Positions 32,669 to 40,981 of a DNA stretch of 64,000 nucleotides are shown here, piece by piece (within the stretch, counting starts at the first letter, position 1; each line of letters begins with the position of its first letter). Made by a program: the position numbers and the translations under genes. Origin of the DNA: Agreia sp. Leaf283 (GTDB taxonomy: Bacteria > Actinomycetota > Actinomycetes > Actinomycetales > Microbacteriaceae); NCBI RefSeq assembly GCF_001422485.1, contig NZ_LMNF01000002.1, positions 817,949 through 881,948 on the forward strand. Reading direction: 5' to 3'. The notes under the pieces were generated by a model. The model was not told the origin of the DNA, did no database searches, and saw only the letters and a program-made list of their open reading frames with translations.

Positions 32669-34635
32669 GGCCGATGAAGCCAAGTCCATCCCTGGAAGGA
32701 TAGCTCGAGTCGCTCTTCCTTCTTGCCTGCCTCGGATGCGTCAGCTGGGATAATCAGCGACACCGCCTCAGACCCGTGATTGATGAGGAGAAGGTGTTCG
32801 TCGCGCCGACTCACTTCGACGACCTCCGGTAGTCCCGTCAGCTCCGGGCCCACTCCGGCCCGTTCGGCGGCCCAGGCGAGAATCGATGTCATTCCGGCGT
32901 CATCCGGGATCGTTGCGATGTAGTAGCCAACACCAGAACCGAAACCATTTGCCGTCAATGCCGGGGAACCCTTGATCGGGCCGTCTGAGAAAACGGCCAC
33001 GACCTCAGCCGTTTCAGGGTGTAACTCGTCGACCATGTACTCACCGCGGATGGAGGTCCCGTCGACAGTGAAGCTGGCTTCGCGATATCCCGGTCCTCCT
33101 GTTCCCGGGAGGACTAGTGCGTCGTATTCTTCGACCGCAACGCCGAATACGGCTCCAAGCGCCTGGAGGTACCCGCCGGCCCGGAACGTGTTGGTCTCGT
33201 CGACCACGTCGGTGAACGCTGAGACGAGCAGATGTCCGCCGTTCTCGACGTAGTTGGAGAGGTTCGCGGCGCTCTCATCGGTGACGAGGTAGAGCAGGGG
33301 GGCGATAACCAAGGCGTAGCTGCTGAGGTCGGATCGTGCGCTGACGATATCGACGCCGATGTGCTGGCGGTGTAGGGCGGCGTGCCAGCGTTGCACGATG
33401 GCGTGGTAATCCAGCGTCACGGGCATCGCTGGCCCCTCGACTGCCCACAAGCAATCCCAGTCAAACACGATCCCGACGCGCGCTCTCGACCCAGTCCCCA
33501 TCTGAGGAAGAACTTTCAAATCTGCCCCTAATGCGCTGATCTCCCGGAACACTCGAGACTTCTCTCCTGAGTGCGGAAGCATCGCGGAGTGGAACTTCTC
33601 TGCTCCTGCCCGAGACTGGCGCCACTGGAAAAACAGGATGCCGTCGGCGCCTCGGCTCACGGACTGCATAGACCAGGCGGACATCACTCCGGGTTGCTTG
33701 CGCGCGTTCGTCGGCCTCCATTGCACCGCGTTCGTTGCCTGCTCCATGAGCAACCACGGCCGGTCCGGCTTCAGGCCCCGCATGACGTCGCTCGAAAAAG
33801 CCATGGAGCGAAAGGCCTCGGGATCGTTCGGGTCGGGATAGGCGTCATTGCTGACCACGTCCATCTCCTCGGCCCAGCTCCAGTAGTCCGCTCCGGGAAA
33901 TGCCCCCATGAGGTTGGTTGTAATGGGCTGCGTCGCGCCAGAAGCGCGGACGATGTCCCGCTCCATCACGAAAAGGTCAAGGAGGGCGTCGGAGGAAAAT
34001 CGCTTGAAGTCGAGAACCAGGCCGGGATTGGGAAAGGACGGCGTCTTGCGCGGAGGGATGATCTGGGCGAACGATGTGTAGCGCTGCGACCAGAAGGCCG
34101 TGTTCCAGGCTGTGTTCAACGCCTTGATGGTGGTGTACTTCTGCTCGAGCCACTCTGCGAAGGCCGCGCGTGCGTTATCGGAGTAGTCGTAGGCGACATG
34201 GCAGCCGAGTTCATTGTTCACATGCCACATCGATACTGCCGGATGCCGCGCATAGCGTTCCACCAGAGCGCTGACCAGCGTCGCCGCGAGGCGTCGGTAG
34301 TCGGGTGAGGTCGGCGAGTAGTGCTGGCGGCTACCTGGCCAGAGGTTTACCCCGTTCTCATCTTGCGGCAATACTCCGGGGTACTGCTCGGTGAGCCACG
34401 GCGGCGGCGATGCGGTGCCTGTGGCGAGATCCACATCGATACCGTTTGCGTGCATATTCTCGAGCACACGGTCGAGCCATTCCCACTCGAAGACGCCCTC
34501 CGCTGGCTGGATGACTGACCAGGAGAATACGTTGACCGTGACGAGCGTGACCCCGGCCTCGCGCATCAGCCGGGCGTCCTCTACCCAGGTCTCTTCAGAC
34601 CACTGTTCAGGGTTGTAGTCGCCGCCGTACTGCAT
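32665..34635 (-). CDS. GH42 beta-galactosidase
   Basis: 656 residues, without a signal peptide, so intracellular. The GH42 TIM barrel spans about 1-380: MQYGGDYNPEQWSEETWVED, ATGTASPPPWLTEQYPGVLP, the acid/base Glu in MWHVNNELGCHVAYDYSD near 140 and the nucleophile Glu in PWLLMEQATNAVQWRP near 295. The trimerisation domain (about 390-590: VGIVFDWDCLWAVEGPAM) and C-terminal beta-domain follow. It removes terminal beta-galactose, or in some members alpha-L-arabinopyranose. A copy of the locus operator lies 59 bases upstream. It is monocistronic and shares its upstream region with the MFS-GH3 operon. Confidence 0.93.
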   Translation of the reverse strand: MQYGGDYNPEQWSEETWVEDARLMREAGVTLVTVNVFSWSVIQPAEGVFEWEWLDRVLENMHANGIDVDLATGTASPPPWLTEQYPGVLPQDENGVNLWPGSRQHYSPTSPDYRRLAATLVSALVERYARHPAVSMWHVNNELGCHVAYDYSDNARAAFAEWLEQKYTTIKALNTAWNTAFWSQRYTSFAQIIPPRKTPSFPNPGLVLDFKRFSSDALLDLFVMERDIVRASGATQPITTNLMGAFPGADYWSWAEEMDVVSNDAYPDPNDPEAFRSMAFSSDVMRGLKPDRPWLLMEQATNAVQWRPTNARKQPGVMSAWSMQSVSRGADGILFFQWRQSRAGAEKFHSAMLPHSGEKSRVFREISALGADLKVLPQMGTGSRARVGIVFDWDCLWAVEGPAMPVTLDYHAIVQRWHAALHRQHIGVDIVSARSDLSSYALVIAPLLYLVTDESAANLSNYVENGGHLLVSAFTDVVDETNTFRAGGYLQALGAVFGVAVEEYDALVLPGTGGPGYREASFTVDGTSIRGEYMVDELHPETAEVVAVFSDGPIKGSPALTANGFGSGVGYYIATIPDDAGMTSILAWAAERAGVGPELTGLPEVVEVSRRDEHLLLINHGSEAVSLIIPADASEAGKKEERLELSFQGWTWLHRP

Positions 34636-34693
34636 AGGTCTCCCTTGATGTGCCGTCGCGTCAGCCTACGTAGCCGCCTATCTGGTCCACGAC

Positions 34694-34706
34694 CTTTTGC
34701 GCAACA
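34694..34706 (+). promoter_or_regulatory. Glycosidase-locus operator, copy 1 (GH42 side)
   Basis: CTTTTGCGCAACA with the palindromic core TTGCGCAA at 34697-34704. It is 59 bases from the GH42 start. Identical over all 13 bases to the copies at 34751 and 42839. Confidence 0.8.
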
Positions 34707-34750
34707 ACGGGATAAAGACACAGCGCGTGGGTGCAGCAACGCTACAGCGG

Positions 34751-34763
34751 CTTTTGCGCAACA
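34751..34763 (+). promoter_or_regulatory. Glycosidase-locus operator, copy 2 (MFS-GH3 side)
   Basis: CTTTTGCGCAACA, core 34754-34761, 104 bases upstream of the efflux pump GTG. Centre-to-centre distance to copy 1 is 57 bases, close to five and a half helical turns. Together they control the divergent GH42 and MFS-GH3 units; the 231-base gap holds nothing else that I recognise. Confidence 0.8.
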
Positions 34764-34866
34764 ATTCGATATTGCGTCACCTGCATGACAGCATCTCGTC
34801 GGGGACTTATTGCCCCTGCCGGTTCCGCCCCGGAAATGCTCATCACCTTTCTGGAAGGGGCACTCC

Positions 34867-36108
34867 GTGCCGCAGAGAACCACCATCGCAGCGACGGCAC
34901 CTCGCGTGTCGACTCGTCTGATCATCATCCTCGGCTTCCTTGCCGTGCTCGGACCCCTCACGATCGACCTGTACCTGCCGGCCTTCCCGCAGTTGCAGGA
35001 ATCCCTCTCGACCACTCCGGCCCGGGTTCAGCTCACCCTCAGCGCAGCCACCCTCGGCTTCGCTCTCGGACAGCTGGTCGTCGGACCGTGGAGCGACACC
35101 ATCGGTCGTCGTCGTCCACTGCTGATCGCCACTGCTGTGCATATCGTTGCCAGTGTTGCCATCGCCGCAGCTCCGGACATCACCTGGGTCCTGGCGCTCC
35201 GTGTACTGCAAGGCGCCGGCGCCGCGGGAGGCGGCGTCGTCGCCATGGCTATGATGCGCGACGTCGCGGAAGGGCGACACCTCATTCGCGGCCTGGCACG
35301 GGTGGCACTGTTCACCGGTATCGCGCCTGTTATCGCTCCTTTTCTGGGTGCACAACTCATGGTGGCTCTCGACTGGCGCGGGCTCTTCGGCGCGGTGGCG
35401 GTTTACGGCGTCGCCGTGCTTGGGGCGTCGATGTTCCTGATCCCGGAGACGCTCGCACTGGAACGTCGGTTGGACCGTTCGGATCGTCGAGCCGTCTGGC
35501 GTGGCTACCGCACCTTGCTCATGGATCGACGGTTTGTCGGCATCGCACTCATCGGCGGAATGATGGTGTCTTCCGTCTTCGCTTACCTGTCTTCGTCGTC
35601 ATTCCTTCTCCAGCAGCAATACGGCCTGACACCTCAGCTGTATGGCGTCGTATCCGCCGCCAACGCCGTGGCTTTCGTCGTAGGCACTCAAATGTCTGCG
35701 TTCATCGCGCAGCGACGATCTCCCCAACACGTGCTTGTTGTCGTGCTTCCAGCGATGGCCGTCACCGGCTTCTCGCTCGGACTCATCGCTCAAGCCTGGA
35801 GCGGACTTACACCCGTTCTCGGCAGCATGCTGGTGTTTATGGCCCTTGCGGGCGCCTGCGGGCCCTGCCTGGGTGCGCTGGGACTCGCTGACCACGCTAC
35901 GAGAGCAGGCACCGCAGCGGCGCTCTTGGGCGCTGTGAATTTCGGCCTCGCGGGGCTGGCGTCACCCATCGTCGGTGCGATCGGCATCACAACCATGACG
36001 CCATTGGGCGTCGTGATGGGCATAGCTATGACCACGGCGACCGCGGCATTCTGGCTGCTCGTGCGAAACAGACCCCGTGACCGGGTCATCGCTCGGCAGG
36101 TTCATTAG
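34867..36108 (+). CDS. Bcr/CflA-family MFS efflux transporter
   Basis: 413 residues from a GTG with GGAAGGGG 7 bases upstream. Twelve membrane spans; motifs of the drug:proton antiporter group include LAVLGPLTIDLYLPAFPQLQ in the first span, FALGQLVVGPWSDTIGRRRP (motif A) and ALRVLQGAGAAGGGVVAMAM (motif B/C region). Related proteins export bicyclomycin, sulfonamides and other drugs. It is the first gene of an operon with a GH3 glycosidase and is preceded by the glycosidase-locus operator, so its substrate is more likely a product or part of the plant compound being degraded than a medical antibiotic. Confidence 0.9.
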   Translation: MPQRTTIAATAPRVSTRLIIILGFLAVLGPLTIDLYLPAFPQLQESLSTTPARVQLTLSAATLGFALGQLVVGPWSDTIGRRRPLLIATAVHIVASVAIAAAPDITWVLALRVLQGAGAAGGGVVAMAMMRDVAEGRHLIRGLARVALFTGIAPVIAPFLGAQLMVALDWRGLFGAVAVYGVAVLGASMFLIPETLALERRLDRSDRRAVWRGYRTLLMDRRFVGIALIGGMMVSSVFAYLSSSSFLLQQQYGLTPQLYGVVSAANAVAFVVGTQMSAFIAQRRSPQHVLVVVLPAMAVTGFSLGLIAQAWSGLTPVLGSMLVFMALAGACGPCLGALGLADHATRAGTAAALLGAVNFGLAGLASPIVGAIGITTMTPLGVVMGIAMTTATAAFWLLVRNRPRDRVIARQVH

Positions 36109-36158
36109 CACCTGCGGCAGCGCTCTGCGCGACACTTCTCACCTGGAAGAGAGAATCA

Positions 36159-38555
36159 ATGAAGAACTCCACGTACGCCCTGTCCAACGCACCCGAACGC
36201 GCGCACGAGCTCCTCGGGCGGATGACGCTCGGAGAGAAGTGCGCGCAGCTCGCGGGCACTTTCGCCTGGGAGCTGATCAAGCCCGACGGCTCGCCCGCGG
36301 ACACCGCCGAGCAGCTGCTGGCCGCGCCGCCCGGTCATATCTCGCAGCTGATCCTGCACGACGCGCGTCAACTCGCCGACACAGTCGGACTGATGCAGCG
36401 CCGGTTCGTCGAGGACACCCGCCTCGGCATCCCCGCGCTCTTCCATGCCGAGGCCCTAAACGGCGTCCTCGCGGGCGGGCATCCGATCTTCCCTACGGCC
36501 ATCGGACTGGCCGCCGGCTGGAATCCGGCACTCGTTGAGCGGATGGCCGACCTCACGAGACGGGAGATGATCCGTATGGGCCTCCGGCACGCTCTCTCTC
36601 CAGTTATGGATGTCGCCATCGACCCGCGTTGGGGCAGGGTCCACGAGACCTACGGCGAGGACCCCTATCTCGTCGCGGCGCTGTCTGTCGCCTACACTCG
36701 CGGCCTGCAGGGCGAAGAGCTCTCTTCAGGAGTGCTGGCAACCGGCAAGCACTTTCTCGGCTACGCAGCTCCCGAGGCAGGAATGAACTCCTCTGTCGCG
36801 GCGATATCACCCCGACGCATGCGAGACGTGTTCGCGTTTCCGTTCGAAGCCGCCGTTCACCAGGCGGGCCTCGGTTCGATCATGAACACGTACGCCGATA
36901 TCGACGGCATTCCCGTCGCTGCGTCTCGGGAGATCCTCACAGACTTTCTCCGCGGCGAACTGGGCTTCACCGGCTTCGTCTCGGCCGACTACGCCAGCAT
37001 CGAGCATCTCGTCTTCCGTCAGGGCGTCGCCCGCGACATCGCTGAGGCCGCACGGCTCGCTATCAGCGCGGGTCTGGATGTCGAGTTTCCGAAGACCATC
37101 GCTTACGGCCAGGTGCTCGCCGGCGAGGTAGCTGCGGGGCGGCTGGACATGTCTGTCGTCGACGAGTCCGTACTCAGGGTTCTGGAGGCGAAGTTCCGGC
37201 TCGGCCTGTTCGAGCAGCCGTATCCGACCGGAAGCATCGACCTGGACGCTGTGCCGCATGAGGGCGACGGTTTGTCACGCGAACTCGCCCAACGATCTGT
37301 CGTCGTTCTTGAGAATGACGGAATACTCCCCCTCGATCCGACAGGCCGACGCATCGCCGTCGTCGGCCCGCATGCAAATGCTCCGGAGCTCCAATTCGCG
37401 GCCTACAGCTACGTGTCGTGGCGGCAGGCGGTCGAAGCCATTCATCTGGGCGGCGAGATGACGATGGTCGGTGTAGACCACGATGCAGACGCATGGCACC
37501 GGAATCTGGTGCGACCGGGCGAGGCCGCAGCCATGGGTCGTGACCGCTACGACACGAAGTCGCTCGCAGTCGCGCTCGCCGACCGCGGCGCCCAGATAAC
37601 TGTCGAGTCGGGCTCATCGCTGACGAATGATCTCAATCCGTCTGAGCTGGCGAGAGCTGTCACTGCTGCAGCGGACGCGGATCTGACGATCGTTGCTCTG
37701 GGCGGCGCGAGCCTCTGGTTCGCGGGCGAGCGCACCGAGGGCGAGGCCAGCGACACAGCAGACATCTCATTGCCGGCCGCCCAGACCCGCCTGCTCGAAG
37801 CCGTGGCCGCAACGGGCACACCTTTCATCGTCGTACTCGTCCAGGGCCGTGCCTATACATTGCCTGCCGTAGTTGAACAGGCTCGCGCGATCGTCATGTC
37901 CTCGTTCGGCGGACCCTACGGTGCTTCTGCGATCGTCGACGTTCTCATCGGTGACAGCGACCCCGTCGGGCGACTCCCCTACTCGATTCCGAAGCACGTC
38001 GGGCAGGTGCCGATCTATCACCACCGGACGACGGGCAGCGGTGGTCGGTCAGCGTCGTCTGACGCGACGCGCAATGGCTATCTGGATCTGGATGCCGAGC
38101 CTGCGTATCCGTTCGGCTACGGGCTCGCCTTTACAAGTTTCGAGCTCGGTGACCTAAGGGTGCCCGAGATGGTTTCGACGGACGGCGAGTTCACCGTCGA
38201 CGTGCCGATCACGAACACCGGAAGCAGCGCCGGCTCCACAATCGTGCAGCTCTACCTGCGTTCTCGGGTCAGCGGAATCATTCGTCCATTCCAGCAACTC
38301 GCAGGATTCTCAGAGATCCGGTTGGACCCAGGGGCCAGCTCTGTGCTGCGCTTCACCGTGTCCGCCGATCAGCTGGCGGCGTCGGGCATTGACCGCCTGG
38401 TGGCCGTCGAGCCGGGCACCCTCGAGGTCGCCGCAGGTTTCGATTCCGCGACGACCCCGGTGACGGCTCAGCTCCGTGTCGAGGGGCCGCGCCGGGTGGT
38501 GCGTGGCGTTGACCGCAGCTTCTTTTCGCAGGTCGAAATCCTCACGGATTACTGA
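36159..38555 (+). CDS. GH3 beta-glycosidase (beta-glucosidase/beta-xylosidase)
   Basis: 798 residues, without a signal peptide. Catalytic barrel: MTLGEKCAQLAGTFAWELIK, HAEALNGVLAGGHPIFPTAI, the KH motif in GVLATGKHFLGYAAPEAG near 195 and the nucleophile Asp in GFVSADYASIEHLVF near 277. The second alpha/beta domain (about 375-600) and a C-terminal fibronectin III-like domain (about 690-790: DVPITNTGSSAGSTIVQLYL) complete the usual GH3 form. Glucose, xylose and arabinose specificities are all found in this family and cannot be separated here. It is the second gene of the operon begun by the efflux pump. Confidence 0.93.
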   Translation: MKNSTYALSNAPERAHELLGRMTLGEKCAQLAGTFAWELIKPDGSPADTAEQLLAAPPGHISQLILHDARQLADTVGLMQRRFVEDTRLGIPALFHAEALNGVLAGGHPIFPTAIGLAAGWNPALVERMADLTRREMIRMGLRHALSPVMDVAIDPRWGRVHETYGEDPYLVAALSVAYTRGLQGEELSSGVLATGKHFLGYAAPEAGMNSSVAAISPRRMRDVFAFPFEAAVHQAGLGSIMNTYADIDGIPVAASREILTDFLRGELGFTGFVSADYASIEHLVFRQGVARDIAEAARLAISAGLDVEFPKTIAYGQVLAGEVAAGRLDMSVVDESVLRVLEAKFRLGLFEQPYPTGSIDLDAVPHEGDGLSRELAQRSVVVLENDGILPLDPTGRRIAVVGPHANAPELQFAAYSYVSWRQAVEAIHLGGEMTMVGVDHDADAWHRNLVRPGEAAAMGRDRYDTKSLAVALADRGAQITVESGSSLTNDLNPSELARAVTAAADADLTIVALGGASLWFAGERTEGEASDTADISLPAAQTRLLEAVAATGTPFIVVLVQGRAYTLPAVVEQARAIVMSSFGGPYGASAIVDVLIGDSDPVGRLPYSIPKHVGQVPIYHHRTTGSGGRSASSDATRNGYLDLDAEPAYPFGYGLAFTSFELGDLRVPEMVSTDGEFTVDVPITNTGSSAGSTIVQLYLRSRVSGIIRPFQQLAGFSEIRLDPGASSVLRFTVSADQLAASGIDRLVAVEPGTLEVAAGFDSATTPVTAQLRVEGPRRVVRGVDRSFFSQVEILTDY

Positions 38556-38566
38556 ACGGGCCCTGC

Positions 38567-40981
38567 TCAGATCGAGACTCGACCTGAGCTGAGACCCTCT
38601 GCGCGGGCGATGAGTTCACCTGACTCATCGCCCGTTACCCGGAGAACAGCTTGCGCCCGGCCCAGATACGCGTGGCACGAGTTGCCGAGGTAGTCGTCGT
38701 CGGTCGACGGGCGGGCGCTCCCGAACCCCATCAGCTGTGCATCGCCCGTCGTCTCGACCGTGATGATGCGTTCGTCATACGGAACGACGAGGCCAAAATC
38801 GTCGACGAGTTCGACGATGACGTATCGGTGCGCATCCACGGAGGCGGAACTCGCTTGCTCGAGGACCACCCGTATTGCAACTGCTGGCCCGCTCGATCGC
38901 AGGGTTGTCCTCTCCGTCGCCCTTCCATTGCGGTGATTCACCGCGGTCAACTCGCCGGGCTGATAAGGCACGGTGAATGTCGCCAAGTAGTCATGGTCGC
39001 CGCCGGCGGCGTTTCGCGCGATGACAGTGCCATCGAGAAGCAATTCGACCTCGTCGGCATCGCTGTAGACATCGACCGTCATCGGCGTGCCCGCATCGGC
39101 AGTCCACGACCACGAAGAGACGCTGTCTGTCCACGCCCAGCCGAGGCCTGTCGGAACGCGCCCGTCTGTCCGCGGTCGGTGCACTGCTATGTACGGGTCG
39201 GATCGCAAGCCGAACACGATCGCGCGGAAGAACGACGCGGGCCGCCGGAAGCCGGTGATGTCGATGTCTCCGCAGTAGGCGAGCAACGACGGGAATCTAT
39301 CGGCGTCCCAGCCCCCGTCGCTGTCGGGGTAGGTCACGGCACCGAGGCCGGCCTCTCCGAGATAGTCCCAACCTGTCCAGGTGAAGTCGCCGAGCACCCA
39401 AGGCATTGAGGTGACGAGGGTCCAGTTTTCCGCGATATCCTCCGGGTTCGTTTCAGTTCCAACGACGACGCGGTTCGGGTAGAGATCCTTCTCGGCCTGA
39501 TAGCGCCAAGATGCATAGTTATGGCCCGCCACGTCGACGACCGCATGCGACTCGGCAATCGCATTGGTGACAAAATCGGATTTGCTGACCCGATCGAGTA
39601 GGGCTTTTCCCACGCCCTGCGCGTCATTAATGCCGCCCTCCACGCCGACGAGCTCCGCTTTCATCTCCGGCACCGTCTCAGACAGAGTCGCGACAAAACC
39701 GCTGATTCCATTGGTGAGGAACCGGGTTGGATCGAGGGCTCGTACTTCCTCGGCGAGGTCGCGACCAATGGCTGCTCCAAGCGGTTTGCCGGCGTCGAGG
39801 ATCTCGTTGCCGATCGAGTACATGATGACGCTCGGGTGGTTTCGATCCTTGAGGACCATTGCCTCGATGTCGCGCCGCCACCATTCGACGAAGTTGAGCG
39901 AGTAGTCGAATGGCTGCTTTCCTTCGGTCCACATATCGAAGGCCTCATCGATAACCAGCATGCCGAGTCGGTCGCACGCGTCCAAGACACTGGGAGCGAT
40001 CGTGTTGTGCGACGAACGAATCGCATTGAACCCGGCCGATTTGAGAATCCGGATGCGTCGCTCCTCGGCTTCGGGAATCGATACAGCGCCGAGCACACCG
40101 TTGTCGTGATGCACACACGCACCCCGCAGCTTGGTCTCGACACCGTTGATGCGAAGCCCGCGCCGAGGATCGAGTTGCAGGGTCCGGATCCCGAATGTGG
40201 ACGTGCTCTCGTCGTCGATCGCGTCAGCGTTGTGCAGGGTGGCAGCCAGCGTGTAGAGGTTCGGCGCGTCGAGGCTCCATCTCTCGGCATTCTCGACGTA
40301 CATCCGGATACGTGCTGTGGCCGTCTCATTAGCCCGCACTGTGATGACAGTGTCACCGGTCGCCACCTCATTGCCGGCGGGGTCGAGGACGACAGCGTGC
40401 ATCTGACGGATTGACGGCACTCGATCCTGGTTGGCGATTTGCGCGGAGAGCTCGACTACGGCGCGCTCGTCGTCGATGTCGGGTGTGGTGATGGAGACTC
40501 CCCCGGGCACGATGTGCGTCAGCGACAGATCGTGGAGCCACACGCTGCGGTAGATTCCGAGGCCGGAGTACCACCGTGAGTCGCGGTAGGCGCGGGCATC
40601 GACCCGCAGCCGGTTCAGTTGTCCCGGTTTCAGCGCCTGGTCAAGCCGCACGCGGAACGGCGAATAGCCGTTGGGCCTCTGACCGATCAGGACGCCGTTC
40701 AGGTACACCATGGCGTCGCGATACACGCCCTCGAACTCAAGCTCGATCACCCGATCCGCCCAGCTCTCAGGTGCGTCGAATTCCTTGCGGTAGGTCACCG
40801 CGCCGCCTTCGAAGTACCCAGTGGATGAACCGCCCTCGGCGTCGGCTCTCCTGGGAAGTGCCAGCATTGCGTCGTGGGGAAGCGTCACCGCTACCGACGA
40901 AGTCGAGCCCCCCGTGATCTCGGAGAACACACTGACGTTCGGTCCGACGGTCCAGTCGCCGTCGAAGTTGGTGCGTGTCAT
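38567..40981 (-). CDS. GH2 beta-galactosidase-like enzyme
   Basis: 804 residues, intracellular. The order is: sugar-binding domain (about 1-165: TLPHDAMLALPRRADAEGGS, VYLNGVLIGQRPNGYSPF), immunoglobulin-like domain (about 170-275), TIM barrel (LRGACVHHDNGVLGAVSIPE; acid/base Glu in SIGNEILDAG near 392; nucleophile Glu in VVGTETNPED near 508) and two C-terminal beta-sandwich domains ending in an Ig-like module (IRVVLEQASSASVDAHRYVI). The ATG at 40981 overlaps the stop of the DUF5060 gene, so they form one operon. Beta-galactosidase is likeliest; GH2 also contains glucuronidases and mannosidases. Confidence 0.92.
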   Translation of the reverse strand: MTRTNFDGDWTVGPNVSVFSEITGGSTSSVAVTLPHDAMLALPRRADAEGGSSTGYFEGGAVTYRKEFDAPESWADRVIELEFEGVYRDAMVYLNGVLIGQRPNGYSPFRVRLDQALKPGQLNRLRVDARAYRDSRWYSGLGIYRSVWLHDLSLTHIVPGGVSITTPDIDDERAVVELSAQIANQDRVPSIRQMHAVVLDPAGNEVATGDTVITVRANETATARIRMYVENAERWSLDAPNLYTLAATLHNADAIDDESTSTFGIRTLQLDPRRGLRINGVETKLRGACVHHDNGVLGAVSIPEAEERRIRILKSAGFNAIRSSHNTIAPSVLDACDRLGMLVIDEAFDMWTEGKQPFDYSLNFVEWWRRDIEAMVLKDRNHPSVIMYSIGNEILDAGKPLGAAIGRDLAEEVRALDPTRFLTNGISGFVATLSETVPEMKAELVGVEGGINDAQGVGKALLDRVSKSDFVTNAIAESHAVVDVAGHNYASWRYQAEKDLYPNRVVVGTETNPEDIAENWTLVTSMPWVLGDFTWTGWDYLGEAGLGAVTYPDSDGGWDADRFPSLLAYCGDIDITGFRRPASFFRAIVFGLRSDPYIAVHRPRTDGRVPTGLGWAWTDSVSSWSWTADAGTPMTVDVYSDADEVELLLDGTVIARNAAGGDHDYLATFTVPYQPGELTAVNHRNGRATERTTLRSSGPAVAIRVVLEQASSASVDAHRYVIVELVDDFGLVVPYDERIITVETTGDAQLMGFGSARPSTDDDYLGNSCHAYLGRAQAVLRVTGDESGELIARAEGLSSGRVSI
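38605..38633. terminator. Hairpin at the convergent GH3/GH2 ends
   Basis: GGGCGATGAG (38605-38614) and CTCATCGCCC (38624-38633) form a perfect 10-bp stem with a 9-base loop, extended by one CG pair. It lies 50 bases after the GH3 stop and inside the last codons of the GH2 gene. No T-run; a bidirectional barrier between converging transcripts is plausible. Confidence 0.45.
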
